Source: Russula earlei
Taxonomy: Eukaryota; Basidiomycota; Agaricomycetes; Russulales; Russulaceae
Assembly: GCA_025769875.1 (NCBI GenBank)
Contig: JAGFNK010000130.1
Span: forward strand, 1-64,000
Reading direction: 5' to 3'
Length of the DNA stretch: 64,000 bases
Of the stretch, positions 21,951 to 33,933 are shown in pieces (position 1 is the stretch's first letter; each line of letters opens with the position of its first letter). The position numbers and the translations under genes were made by a program. The notes under the pieces were generated by a model. That model was not told where the DNA came from. It was given only the letters and a program-made list of their open reading frames with translations, and did no database searches.

Positions 21951-24900
21951 ATGCCCACGGCCGATCTCCAGGTCATGAGCCGCCCTCCCTTTGACCCCGC
22001 CGCAGATGTACGCATCACCCACACAGTACACCAGGGCAGGTCTGCAGATCACAGCAGAGACGTCATCCTCAACCACTACCTCCGCGGCCCGTCCGTTGGC
22101 AAGGGTCAGCATGGCACCGTCTACAAGTGCTGGGATCTCGCTCAGAACAACACCGAAGTCGTGCGTCCATCCCTTCCTTTCAAACATCGCCACAGTTCCC
22201 CCCCTCTTTCTCGTCCTCTGCCCCTCCGTTGCCCACGTCCCTGACCAACACCGCATGTCCCTCTCAGGCCATCAAGGTCGTCTCTCGCCACAATCCTCGC
22301 GCCGACCGCCTCAACCAGCTCAAGAGGAAGAGGATCCCGCGATCGGGGCCTCACCTCCCCGTCACCGACAACCTCGGCAGTCAAGAGTACAAAATCAAAA
22401 AGGAGATCGCCGTCATGAAGCTCTGTCGCCATCCTCACGTCGTGCGCTTGCTCGAAGTCATAGATGACAAGTTGTACCAAAAGGTCTACATGGGTCGGTC
22501 CCTCTCCTACCTCTCCTGCGCCAGAACCCCTCCTTTCATCGTCCTTCTATGCGGCCCCCTCTTGTGCTTGTAATGCAGATAATGCTATCCACATCTGCCT
22601 CTTCGTCCTTCCGTCCGATCGCTGACTCTTTCCACAGTGATGGAGTTCCTCGGTGGGGGCGAAATCAAGTGGCGGGATTCAGACAGTAATCCAGTGCTAC
22701 GGGTGGATCAGTCGCGCCGAATCTGCAGAGACGTCATCCTCGGCCTAGAGTACCGTTCGTGGAATCACCCTGTGCCACGCTCCACCCACCCCACTCATTA
22801 ACCTTCGTGATATTAGTTCACTTCCAGGGTATCATTCATCGCGATATCAAACCCGCTAACCTCATGTGGACATCCGACCGTCGCACAGTCAAGATTACCG
22901 ATTTTGGCGTTGCTCACATATCAGCCGCCCAGCGGTTCGTTGGATCGGGTGGAAGCCAGACAGGCTCTGGAGCGGCCAGGTCCGACGGGGACGCCGACCT
23001 GCAACTCCTTTTCGATGACTCTGAACTTTGCAAGACGGCTGGCACGCCTTCCTTCCTGGCTCCAGAGGTCATCTTTGACTTTGGAACCGAGATACCCCCC
23101 CTTTCCTCCTCGGATGCTCTCATAGCCGGAGATTCCAATTCTGCGGCGACACTTCAGGCGCCGGCGCCTCATCGTCCGCCCATCACAAAAGCGATCGACG
23201 TCTGGGCACTTGGCGTCACTCTCTACTGCCTTCTCTTCGGAAAAACTCCGTTTCGGGTGGAGAGCAACCACGAATTTGCACTATATGGCGTAATTTGTAC
23301 GCAGGACTGGGGTGTGGAGGAGTTCATGGGCTTCGATTCCATTCCCACAGAGGGCCGACAGCACAACTGTCCCAATGATAGGCCGTGCTCCGAGGGTGGT
23401 GAGATTATCAAGTTGCTCGAGCGGTTGCTTCAGAAGGATATGCACAAACGGATCACACTCGACGAGGTCAAGGTACCGCCTTTGGAAATTCTGTGCTTAT
23501 CGCAACCCTCGAACTTACTGATAAATCTCTAGCGCCACAGATGGTTCCTCCGCGACATTCCAGATCACGCACGCTGGGTAAGGGAGACCCTTCCAGACAA
23601 CAAGGTCGTCACCACCATTACCGAGGATGCAATTTCTGACGCCGTTTCCCCGATGCGCTTTCGCTGGCGCCAGCGAATCACTAATCGTCTCACGTCAATC
23701 CTGCGCACCGTGCGTCCGCAGCGTTCCTTCCGCTCTGCAGATGGCCATTCCGACTCGGATGACGTTGGCGTGCGGTCGCTGCCGTCGGTCAGTACGGGCC
23801 GGTATCATAGTGTCAAGAAGGAATCATCATCGTCCGCCACCCGTCCAAAGCACTTTTCAAGCAAGTCGAGAGAGGTCACTCGTCACTCTCGCGGCGAAAC
23901 ACATCCGCCAATAGCATCCAGCTCTCGTCAACATCTTCGCACCCCCACCGACACATCAAGCCTTCCTCGATCAAAGTCATCCGATTCGCGCACCCTCGCC
24001 TCCTCTAGTGGTGGTCCGCAACTACACAAGAGTCTCCGGAGACGGCGGGGCTCAGCCTCGCTTCTTACCGTTCCCGACAAGCCTCCCTCCGTGGAGTCGT
24101 TGAGCCCTTCCACCGACGAACCCCGCCCCCGAAGTCGGTTCTCCCTCTCCTCTCTACGTTGGCGTCGCAGTGACTCGCACCCATCCACTCCTCTTTCGGC
24201 CTCCGTAACGACCTCCGTTCCAGTGACCCCGTCTATGTCCGGTCGGGAACCGCCACGCACTGCGTTTCCACCGACTGCTGCACCTGCCTTTTCTCCGGCG
24301 CTTGATTTGGATGACGTTGCGCCGGCCATGCGTGCCTCGAGCTGGGGCGATGTTGGCGAGTATGGCAGACTTAAACGGGCGCAAGAGGTTGCGAGTATGC
24401 ACTCGGGCGCTGGTGACCACGACGAACCGCTCGACGCGGACGTCGTCGTCGTCGGCGCGGGAGGCGTGGCTACCGCCCCGCTTTCACCTACACCCAGCGG
24501 CAGCGCGGGCGCACTCGTCGTCGCAGGCGTCGCACTAGCGTACGGCACATCTGCGGACGTCTTGTGCCGCGTCCCGGAAACCCTGCCCTTGGTCCCCGGA
24601 TCTTCGTCACGCGGGTCCCATGGGTCCGGGTTTGGTGCGGCGACGGCGGTCGCGTCGGCGGTGATGGCGGGCGGCAGCAGGTGGCCCACGTCCTCACACG
24701 CACCACGCTCGCTCATGCAACTCTCCTCTTCTTTCAGCTCGGAGGAGCCCGGATCGGCCGACGGCGATGGCGACGACAACGCGTCGGACGGCGATTCGGA
24801 CAGCTTCTTCGCGCGCAACTCGGAAGAGGCCCGGCGGCCGCGCATCATCATGCCCAACGCGAGCGTCTTCCAACACGACGGTTCCTGTGGCGTCGCGGAC

Positions 24901-25056
24901 CCCTGCCACGACCACGACGTCGACGCAGAGGACGAGGGGGACGGATGGGGATGCGGGACGCGTTCTCCGCACCGTGTGGTGGGCGCGGCGAGGGCGAAGG
25001 ACGTTTACGGGCAGGACGATCGCGATCACGACGTTGATGACGACGAGGACGACGAG

Positions 25057-25088
<32 letters not shown>

Positions 25089-25248
25089 CGACGATGGCGG
25101 GAGCGGGAGCGGCGGCGGACATCCTATCGAGGTGCGTCGTCGACGACCATCGTGGGCCGTGCACGATGTCTATGACGGCGATGGCGATAGCGGCGGAGTC
25201 GGCCGTCGTGTCGATGGCCCGTCGCCGCCCTCGTCGCCGCCGCCCTGA
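21951..25248 (+). CDS. CaMKK-like Ser/Thr protein kinase (SNF1-activating type)
   Basis: Closest in organisation to fungal CaMKK-like kinases (Ssp1/Sak1 group) that phosphorylate the activation loop of SNF1/AMPK. MPTADLQV starts at 21951. LRGPSVGKGQHGTVYKCWD is the glycine loop and AIKVVSRHN gives the ATP-binding Lys. After it a basic insert (RADRLNQLKRKRIPR) precedes EYKIKKEIAVMKLCRHPHVV, the insert typical of this group. Then VYMVMEFLGGGEIKW, the catalytic IIHRDIKPANL, DFG in ITDFGVAH, a long insert, GTPSFLAPEV and DVWALGVTLYCLLFGKTPF. The kinase domain ends with RHRWFLRDI. About 540 more residues are low complexity, rich in Ser and Pro, with an Asp run at about 25030-25098. All junctions are clean. 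Confidence 0.9.
25030..25098 (+). repeat. (GAY)n tract encoding poly-Asp
   Basis: Repeated GAC/GAT codons give more than 20 acidic residues near the end of the kinase. The same DNA read on the other strand gives a Val/Ile-rich frame, which is a shadow. Confidence 0.8.
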
Positions 25249-25431
25249 CACAAATCTATAACATCCTTTTTATCCCCTACCCTTTTTTTTTTTTTTTTTT
25301 CCTCGATGATGTTTTGCCAAGCCTCTTTTTTCTTCATCTGTCATTTCTCTTCTCTCCCCCAAGTTTTTCTGCTCCACTACTACTACCGCCGCCGCCGCCG
25401 CCGCTACCACAATACACGTTACTCACATCTG

Positions 25432-25730
25432 CGGTGCGGATAGTATATATCCTCATCGTCCGTCCCATTATTCGCGTCGGTCGTCTCCATTTCCCATTTC
25501 CCATTTCTTTCCTTTGTTCCCTTTTTCGCAACATGTATGTAACCCATGGACGAACCCGATAGAGCTTTTAGAAATTCCCGTCGATGGCATGAGATGTGCG
25601 ACATGGTGGGGCCTTCATCGTTGCTTGCCGCCCTTCCCCCCCCTATCGGGGTATTTTTTATTGGCACCTAGTATAAACAGTAAATCGGTAGAGTAACAAA
25701 CCCACAACACCGAATTCGACCAACTCGTAG
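25432..25730 (+). repeat. Direct duplication, copy A
   Basis: Begins at CGGTGCGGATAG and ends after CACCGAATTCGACCA. It shares long matching blocks in the same order with 29819-30090, for example GACGAACCCGATA, TTAGAAATTCCCGTCGATG, GGGTATTTTTTATTGGCAC and AGTATAAACAGTAAATCGGT. Differences are substitutions and small gaps. Copy A lies in the 3' flank of the kinase gene. Confidence 0.9.
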
Positions 25731-25858
25731 CACAGACGGCAAGGGGGGTCACAAACCTGGAATGGAATGGAGACTCATCCGCCTGTCTGAGCTCGAATGT
25801 CCGTTGGATGATGCCCTAGGGGCTAGAGTCGACTTCTCATCGCAATCACTCCTTGACC

Positions 25859-27229
25859 ATGACTACTGTTGAACTCTTTCTAGTCTTTCCTGACACGCAA
25901 CCATCCTCTGTTCTTTTAATTCCTCATAGTGATATCGAAAGGCTTGCCATTTTTCCATTTCGATGGATGCGTTACGTGATGTATACGATCTGTGGCGCCC
26001 GTGGTAAACTTACAACACCCAATGGTTCGGAGGTAGATTATGACGAGACCAACATTCCTGGTGGGGAAACGAAATATCACTATACTCCTTCGGGTGCGTT
26101 TTCCTTTTGTCTGTGAGATTCCTGTTCACTGTATCTCACCTTCTGCAGATGCTCTTGCCTTCATAGACGATCGAGGTATAGACGATCGAAACACAATAAG
26201 GTCTTAGCTCAGATCAATCATCAAACTCAGTCCCAGGGCTTTCGCTGCAATCATCAAGCAGGACGGCTTTCAGACACGATGTTATACGACAAGATGGTCC
26301 TGTCTGTGTTATTTCAGGAACGAGAATGCAGTCCTGTGATGCGGCACACCTTATTCCGAGGAGCAAAGGTGACGAGGTAAGATACGATGGTCAGTTCATA
26401 TAATTTTTTGATGACGTTCTTTTCCAGTACATTGCTAATGTATTTCAACTTCGTTCTCGGAATGGGGAAGGAAGCACCATCATCGATTGATGACGTGCGC
26501 AATGGAATATTTGTGTCGAAGAACATCCATGCGGAGCTTGGTCTTGGAGCGGTTGCCTTCATAAAAGTATGAAAATTTGTTCGTACTTAGGTGCCATTCT
26601 AATGAAATCTTAGACCCCGAATTACGGGTTGGGACCCGACCACATCAAGAGATTTGAGCGAGGTAGCAGGCTACCCAGGGAAGAACGCATCACTCTTCAT
26701 TGCTTGAGGAGGCCGGACAATTACGACCCTAGAAGGTTGGAAGCTTACCTTCAAATGGGACCCGTACGTCCTGGCACTGCCTTGGGACTCGGTGCTAACG
26801 TCGATGCACTGTTCCAAAGCAAACGACGCCGACTGCCGATGCCCATCATTACCCTCCACAGTCATCCTCAATTATTTTTATGGAATTGCCGCTTACAAAA
26901 CCTGGCATAGCGGTGTTTCCACTGAAATAGATAAACACCGCCAAAAGTATCACGCACAACAACTTACCCCTGCTTTAACACAGGGTATTACAGGAAACTA
27001 TTCCGAAGTAGAGGACCCCGGCGATGATGACGAGGGCTCAGAATATCTCTCCTCGTCGCAAGAACGGCCACAGCAACATCGCACTTCGAGATGGGATGAG
27101 ATGCCTATCGGGGAAGTTATGGACGTAGTCAGTAGGTTGTACGGAGGTAAGGTTGCCGAGCGCAGGGAGAAAGACCAACAGGATCTGGGCAGTAGAATAA
27201 TGGAATGGAGGGATCATGTGGACGTATAA
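25859..27229 (+). pseudogene. Fungal HNH nuclease family protein, broken
   Basis: Matches an HNH-nuclease-like family expanded in agaricomycetes. The N-terminal exon has RYVMYTICGARGKLTTPNG and a GGETKYHYTPS end. The nuclease core is FRHDVIRQDG, then CVISGTRMQSCDAAHLIPRS (the Cys...AAHxxP half) and IDDVRNGIFVSKNIHAELG, followed by FIKTPNYGLGPDHIKRFE and ERITLHCLRRPDNYDPRRLE. The family C-terminus appears as VILNYFYGIAAYKTW and GEVMDVVSRLYGGK. Frame is lost at least three times: an extra base in AGGTCTTAGCTC (26201-26210), an extra base in CGATTGATGACG (26485-26492), and a further shift between about 26845 and 26870. I regard it as a pseudogene; sequence error could explain part. It lies inside the duplicated-flank segment. 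Confidence 0.75.
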
Positions 27230-27689
27230 TGAAATGTCTTCATTGATGTGGAACACGACCACCTCTTCAAGCTGTTGGCAAAGCGCGAGGAGAAGCAGCT
27301 TGCCGCTAGTAGTTGAACCTTTGGACGTAACTACCCAGCTCGAGACTCCATCAAGAATATGGCGCCGCATACAACATGACATGCCCTCTCTTCTGAGGTT
27401 CCAGCATTCGATTCGAACGAAAGTACCACTTCGGAGGAGGGCCATCGATCCAATGTCAATCCCGCCTCCCCTTTGCAACCGACTCACGCACCACAACACC
27501 ATTCGCATGCAGTCGAGCACCTTGTCCATCCGCTCGCGACTATCTGTATCCTCACGACGGTTGGGTATCAGTTTTACATCAGCGCTATACCGTCGTATTT
27601 CAGAATCCAACTTGGCTGCCGCAGACGGAACTAGTGTTGGAGTCGGTGAGGGCGGCCTGGAGGTTGACGTGTCGCTTGAGGAGGCCACA

Positions 27690-29666
27690 AGGCCTCCCAG
27701 CGCTGGCGGTTCCCCTTTCCGTTTTTATGGCTGACAATGGACATTCAAAGTGCAGCTACTCTGTCAACCTCAGGTCGGAGCACAAAGGTGTGCAACGTCC
27801 TCTGACTTGTCAAAGCCCCCCCTCGACCAACCCATCGGTTACAGTCCTGTCCTTTCGACCGGATGCGAGATGTGTCGTTCCGAAAGCCTATCACTCGCAC
27901 GCGTAGGCCCTCTCTCACGCAGATGGGTTCCAGTCGTCGGTCGTCTTCCTCGACTTCCACGCCTCACACCAGCTCGTCGCCCGGACAGGCGCAGATGAAC
28001 AATGCCCCGTCGCTTCGTGTGCTCTCCATTCCTCTTCAGACGGCGAGCCAGGAGTGATTTTCCGGTTCCCAGTGACGTCTAGGGCTTGGAGGAAGATCTC
28101 GCACGCGACCCAAACCAACGCTGAGGATGACAACGACGCGCTGCCGCGGTCGTCGCCTCGTGACAATGACGCAACTGGGAGATTGAAGCCAGAACTCCTC
28201 CCTCACCTAGACGCCATGGTTGGCAAAACCATCGCGGGCTCGTAGGCCGCGAGACGGACGCGCGTCGCTTTGCTCCACCGGTGACTGCCAGAGGAGTGGG
28301 CCGAGGTCCTCCACGAGTGGGTCCGTCGTCGCTCTTTTTCTCACACTCTCTCCTCTCCTCTCTCTGATCCCCTTTCCCCTTCCCGTCTTGCTCCAGCATA
28401 CATCATGCATCTGTGACTCACGCGGGCCCTTATTGACCCTTCCACCTCGTACTCCGAATACACGATTTTTCTTTTTCGGGGATCCATCGCGTATCTCTGC
28501 AGGCGACCAAAAACGGGACAATCGAACACGATCCTGACGTCTTACACCTCCCGACCCGTCTGCGCTCTGAGCGATTCCTGAGGCGCTGCTTCGTCCGGCG
28601 ATAGCGATCCTCCCCTAGAGCAGCTGTGCCCAGCTTATCTGTGTGGACGGGGTGCGGTTCTTGATCGCCATCAATCTGTGTGGTCACGAGTACATTGCCG
28701 AATCTGAGCGGCTCACGCGAGATGCGAATTACATACAAGGAGAAGAGTCGGTTACCATCCGTTTCCACAAATCAAAAATGGTGCCACAAACCATTCTGGC
28801 GTCGTTCAACATCATGCGCCATTTTCATTTGCGGCAGGATGGCTGGTATGGTGCCATTAAACCCACACGTTGCCATCCGACCTGTGATTGTCCTGATGAT
28901 GCAACTCAAGCCCTAGTTGTTAAACGTGCGCTTGATTGTGGTCGACATTGGGAAGTCCAACTTGCCCATGTACGACTTGGACTGTCCAATATGTTTGATT
29001 CAAACTCGAACACATCCGCTCTCTTCCCTGTGATGTGTTTCAAGGCAGACGGTGATGCATTTGCTCTTCGCAATCAAACATGGGACACACATATTACTTA
29101 TTGCTCTTCATGCGTCGAGAAATCGATAACTGACGATGGCGATGTTTCTCCATGTCCGGAGTGCCGAAAATGAGTTCGAGGTCGACGACGTCAGGCGGCT
29201 ATACATTACACCAAGTACCGGGCGACAGTAGCTCCGGGTCAGCAAGATGGCTCATCCAGCAGGCCAAGTCCATAGCGCCAGATCACCAGCCCAGAGCGTG
29301 GACACTGTGGCAGACCTCCCGTGCAAGGAAGTCCAAGTACGTCCCTTCAACCCCTAACCTCTGAGTGTGTCGCACGCAGCGTCTCACGCTTCTACCGGAA
29401 ATAGCCGTGCGAGAGTTTCGGCCACATACTTTGAGCCATTGGACCAGTGCAATGGCTTTCAGGATCGGGCCTCAGATCTTTGAGCGACGGATGGAAGCGT
29501 TGGACGAGACATGTTCCGCTCTTCGGCGGGAGGTCGAAAACGAGCAGAGGAGTATCATGACGAGTCGGAGGACAAAGGCCGAGAAATAGAGAGGCTGACT
29601 GCGGCCCTTCGTGATGCTCACAACGAGAACAAACGGGAGTGGGAGCGGTGCAATGCCCTATATTAA
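27690..29666 (+). pseudogene. Decayed unrecognised coding region with a coiled-coil end
   Basis: Several pieces on the plus strand look coding but do not join into one frame. One at 28633-29173 follows an acceptor GCCCAG and encodes VRFLIAINLCGHEYIA, HFHLRQDGWYGAIKP, Cys-rich CHPTCDCPDD and a double-CxxC end (YCSSC...CPECRK). It has no ATG of its own, so it would be an internal exon. Another at 29450-29666 encodes RRMEALDETCSALRREVEN and, after a frame change, DKGREIERLTAALRDAHNEN, a coiled coil that ends at a TAA (29664-29666). I know no family for it. The frame breaks and the flanking duplication suggest a captured and decaying gene. Confidence 0.35.
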
Positions 29667-29818
29667 TACACCGTGCTCAGATCAACCAAAGCCGGTACAA
29701 ATAGACTGCAAATGGAAGAGCCTCTCGTCATTGATCCTGCGAAAGGTCCCACTGTTGGAGTTGCAGCGACGACAACACCAGCTCGGAAGTCCTTTCCGAG
29801 GTTCACACACGCACGTTC

Positions 29819-30090
29819 CGGTGCGGATAGTTATATAATATATCCTCATCGTCCCTCGTCCGTCGTCTCCATTTCCCATTTCTCTTTTATATTTCTTGCG
29901 TTTCTGCACGCGACATGTATGTAACCCGTGGACGAACCCGATAAAGTTTTTAGAAATTCCCGTCGATGTTGTGCGACATGGCGCATTCATCATTGCTTGC
30001 CGCCCCTTCCCCCCCTATCAGGGTATTTTTTATTGGCACTAGTATAAACAGTAAATCGGTAGTGACAAACAACAACACCGAATTCGACCA
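29819..30090 (+). repeat. Direct duplication, copy B
   Basis: Second copy of the 25432-25730 block, in the same orientation, 4.1 kb downstream. The DNA between the copies holds decayed coding sequence. It abuts the 3' end of the glutaminase-A-like gene. Confidence 0.9.
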
Positions 30091-30293
30091 TTCGTACACT
30101 CCACGTCAAGTACACAATCTCGAAACAAACCGAGAAATATCACAAACAATGAGGGTGGGTTCCAGCCCATAAAAATAAAACACTAGGGCACCACCGCGAG
30201 GCCGCATAGATTATCCGAGTAGCCTGGTTTCCTCACCTGTACAATGTATCGTCGGATAGATCATCCTCGGCGATGTCCACGTCACGCTCAGTC

Positions 30294-33200
30294 TCAATCC
30301 TCATATTCGTAATCCTCAAGGTTCTTCCACCCACAAGACAACTCGCTCTCTGCCTCCATCGACTTTGACATGCCGAGCGACGGCATAAAGTCGAGGCTGA
30401 CCGAGTCGCCCGTGGCCGCCATGTCATTGGCGTTGCTACGTCTGCGGCGGCGTCCAAGATACACACGCCGCAAGTAAAGGTTGTGACGCGCCCGACGACG
30501 CCGGCGGAGGAAGAGGAAGAGTGCAACGAGCAGACCAGCGAGGAGAGCGCAACCGAACAAGGAACCGAAGGCAATGCCAAGCTTTTGGCCCGTGGACCGG
30601 CCGTGTGAGGGGTTCACGTTCGACACGATGGCGAGGATTGGCAAGCTATAAGATAGAACGCGTTCGTTAGTTCGGGGTTTTGTACGGACGGCGTGACTGA
30701 CGAGAGCATGAGAGGGGCATAAGCGGATCCCAGGTCGGGGCTGAGTGAGGGCGGTGAGGCAGTGATTGCAGAAAGAAGTAGGCCAGACAGACCTCGCAGA
30801 CCAGGCGGAGAATGTGGTGTTGAAAATGCTGATATCTTCGCCTTCTGGATGACTCTCCATGCCGGACAGGATAAGTCTCTGTAGCTTCGTATCCGCAAAA
30901 CCCGCGGCGAACATGTTGGAGCCTGAACCCGTAAGCAATTAGCATGAGTGAGTACGAGAAATCACGGAGAAATGGTTCGGACTGTAGGTTACGTTGTCGA
31001 TTCGAAGGCTGTCCAGCGGAATACCAACTCCCGCAATGCTCAACGTAAGGGGCGCTGAGGTGATGTTCACAGTCTTCAAGAAGTTAACATGTGCCGTGAA
31101 TATCTGCAGCAATATCTGAGCATCCCTCTTGGTTAGAGGATAACCGAGTAAATACGCAACGTCTTGACTGATGAGGCCAGTCTGCAGCCAAATATCCGCA
31201 AACATGTTGTAGCCCAACGACCAGGACGACTCGTCCCCATATTGAACGAGTAGATGCTTATCTGAGGCAAGCGCCAGGCTCGTCCACTGATTATAATACT
31301 CATGCGCGATCGTCTGGTCGACAGTAAAGTCACCAGGAAGTGCTACCAGGTTGAAGAGGCATGCGCTTACCGAGTAATTCGTCGAGTCTGCGTCACTACT
31401 GCTCATAAAGGACATGGCCATGATGGCTATGATGCCTTTGATCGCCAGATTGGTCTGATTATTGATATTCAAGAGATCTGCAGACTCCCTGGGAAAAATA
31501 ATTTGTTAGCGAGCGGCGTCACATGCGGGTCAATAAGTCGTACTGATTCGTTGTGTAAAGCGTTGCGCCAATGAGATAGTCTGTCCATTTCTTCATAAGA
31601 TCAGGCTGCGAAAGAGCGCATAAGTTATCAAAATCCGATGTCAGAGCGGGAACGACTAACATAAGTGGCAATGAGGTTGCCGTCACCGCTCGCGAGGGCG
31701 TGGGCATACATCATTATCAACATATTTGCCGTCTCTAGATGGACGAAATTCTGAACTCAAATTCGCCTGACACTGAAGAAAATTGCCTTACGCTCGACGC
31801 CTTGGGGATGGGCGGCATTGGTAAATGACGTGTTTGGGTATAAGGTTCCTGGCGACGGGCTCGTGAGGTGCTCGGACAATCAGCATACAATAAAATCTAC
31901 CTGCGTCGAGCGCGGCATATGGCTTGGTATACGACGACGAGGCCTGGTAGCGGAGTAATGGTTCCAGTAACAAGCCACCCAGGTCTGGGTCGAAATACAT
32001 GAACATGGGAAATGCGTTATATAGCACTTCCACAGGATTGACACGATTGCTTTCCGCGGATATCAAAACGCATATCATGATCTGAAGAGGATCTGGACGC
32101 ACGTATCTGACGCCGTGTCAATGTTCTTCATGAACATCATGACATCTGTCGAGTCAAGGACGCCTTTGGATGTCTGCCTGACAGTCAACACAGTCGAGGC
32201 ATACGCCAATCTCGTGGTCAGGCATAACAGAGTAGAGTAATAATCAGGCGGGAGTTGCGCAGTGTCGTTAGCCATTACTTCCTCTAGTTGGATGCCTCGT
32301 GACAAAGCGTCCGCGTAATCGCCGATGAAGGCGTCGATCTGTGGGGTTGTCAGCGCGTTTAGATAGTGACAAAAAGAGGCAGTGCGAACTTACAAGATTG
32401 TCAGGGCTCGAATATGATGTTTTATAGTACGGAACCCGAAGCTGAGATTGACCACTCGGATCGACGTATTGTACGGCGGGATCTTGTACAAAGCCAAAAG
32501 CAAAGGCGGCGGAGGCATTGGCTGTGACTGTTCCAAGATTTCGAGCCAAGGCGAATGCCGTTGTCGTGCTATGGTACTGTCAGACACATGCGGAGGGCTC
32601 CTAGTGTGTGCACTGACTTGCCGACACCCGTCACTGGTGACTTTGAGTCTGGGAGCGTGTTGAGGCTTCCTAGGCCGGAAAAAATACTGATTAATGTGTC
32701 TGCAGAACCAACGTCGTAGGTGACGGCATCACTCTGCAAGAGGTATGCGTTGGATCCCGCCGGCATAAGCGCGGTATTTCAGAGGGCAGACGGACCTGAG
32801 CCGTTGCAAAGTATATTTGTCCCCATTCTGCCTGTGCGTTTGTGTTTTCAGAGAATAATTGTTGGTTCTGCAACTGAGCCACTTCGTACACGCTCTGGCC
32901 CGTGGTGACTGTCGACCAGGTGATACTCTCAACGGCATTAGTAGCCAAAAAGTCCCCTTGAGAGGATATGATCAGCAACTATGCCGGAATATGAGGGACT
33001 AGACAGACCGGATTGCATATGCACATATAATTGGATATCGTGGGGGTGACCATCCGTCACGTTCAAGTCGAGGGATAGATACGTGAAGGGGATGGATTGT
33101 CGAACCCAATCACCGGGCTATGCGAGGAGATGCAGATGAATCATGAGGGCTTGCCCTTGATCAACGGGAATCGTTTGCACGCACCTCTATCGGGCTGAAG

Positions 33201-33666
33201 AATGTCACGGTAACGCCAACCGATCCTACCTGCAAAGTGAAAATCGTGCGTGTGGGGGTGATGGATGACCCGGTGACAGTCGACTGGCCGGCGAAGGTGA
33301 GCGGCCCGAAGACCGAGTGCGTGACGCCGTCAATTCGAAGCAAGACTGTGCGCCCGGCGAACTAGAATGCGAGGGGGAAAGGAGGGAAAATGAGAGGGAT
33401 CGAGTGTCGGGAGCGGGGTCGTTGGAAGAAGGAAGGGGGGGAGGGATGATGTAGCGTACCGCTTCGGTGAAGAAGAAATCGGCACTTGTTGTGTTGCTGG
33501 CCGAGGTTTGCACGGCGGTCCAAAAGTTGAGATAAGGAGAACGGACTTCGAGGGGAAGTGGGCTGACGAGGGAAACCACATTTTGGGCAATGGAAGATGA
33601 CGGGAACAGGGAGAGGGAGAGGATGATCGCCAGAGCAGAAAGGAAGGGGCGAATTATGCGCATCAT
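30294..33666 (-). CDS. Glutaminase A-like (GtaA) protein with C-terminal membrane anchor
   Basis: The start at 33666 gives a signal peptide (MMRIIRPFLSALAIILSLSL). The mature start FPLxxRSPYLxxW pattern appears as PLPLEVRSPYLNFWTAV. TVLLRIDGVTHSVFG and PFTYLSLDLNVTDGHPHDIQ belong to the DUF5127 region. Later exons carry the DUF4965/DUF1793 parts: QAEWGQIYFATAQ, ADTLISIFSGLGSLNTL, a LDAG end after YTKPYAA, LPGDFTVDQTIAHEYYNQW, and LLVQYGDESSWSLGYNMFAD. The secreted fungal GtaA family is named for Aspergillus glutaminase A. Unlike the classic enzyme, this protein ends with a single hydrophobic helix (IAFGSLFGCALLAGLLVALF) followed by a very basic stretch of Arg and an acidic tail, so it should sit in the plasma membrane with the enzyme outside. 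Many introns; I did not resolve every one. Confidence 0.82.
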
Positions 33667-33933
33667 GGGGGACTTGGGGGTATAAGAAAAACGATGAGCG
33701 GCAAACCGAACCTGTTCAGCAGCTGATGGCAGGTCGATTAAAGGTCCAGCAAGAAAGGGACGAAGGTGCTAAACATCGAGAGGGAAGAGGAGAGCAGGTT
33801 GTGATTATTAGTTATCGTGGGGATAAGTGTGGGTAGCGGGGAGTCTGCCACGTTAGCAAGCCATTCTATTCCTTCATCTCTACGACCTGGTTTCGGCAGA
33901 TAAGATAACCGCTTTCGCCCACTCAGCCTCAGC

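Noticed and set aside
23928..25251. Long minus-strand frames (309 and 185 codons) opposite the kinase tail
   Set aside because: Shadows of the low-complexity GC-rich coding strand; the Val/Ile run mirrors the poly-Asp codons.
27038..27688. 216-codon minus-strand frame
   Set aside because: Its start reads like protein (AAAKLDSEIRRYSADVKL), but it overlaps the HNH-family C-terminus and a long plus-strand frame, and has no motif. Not strong enough to call.
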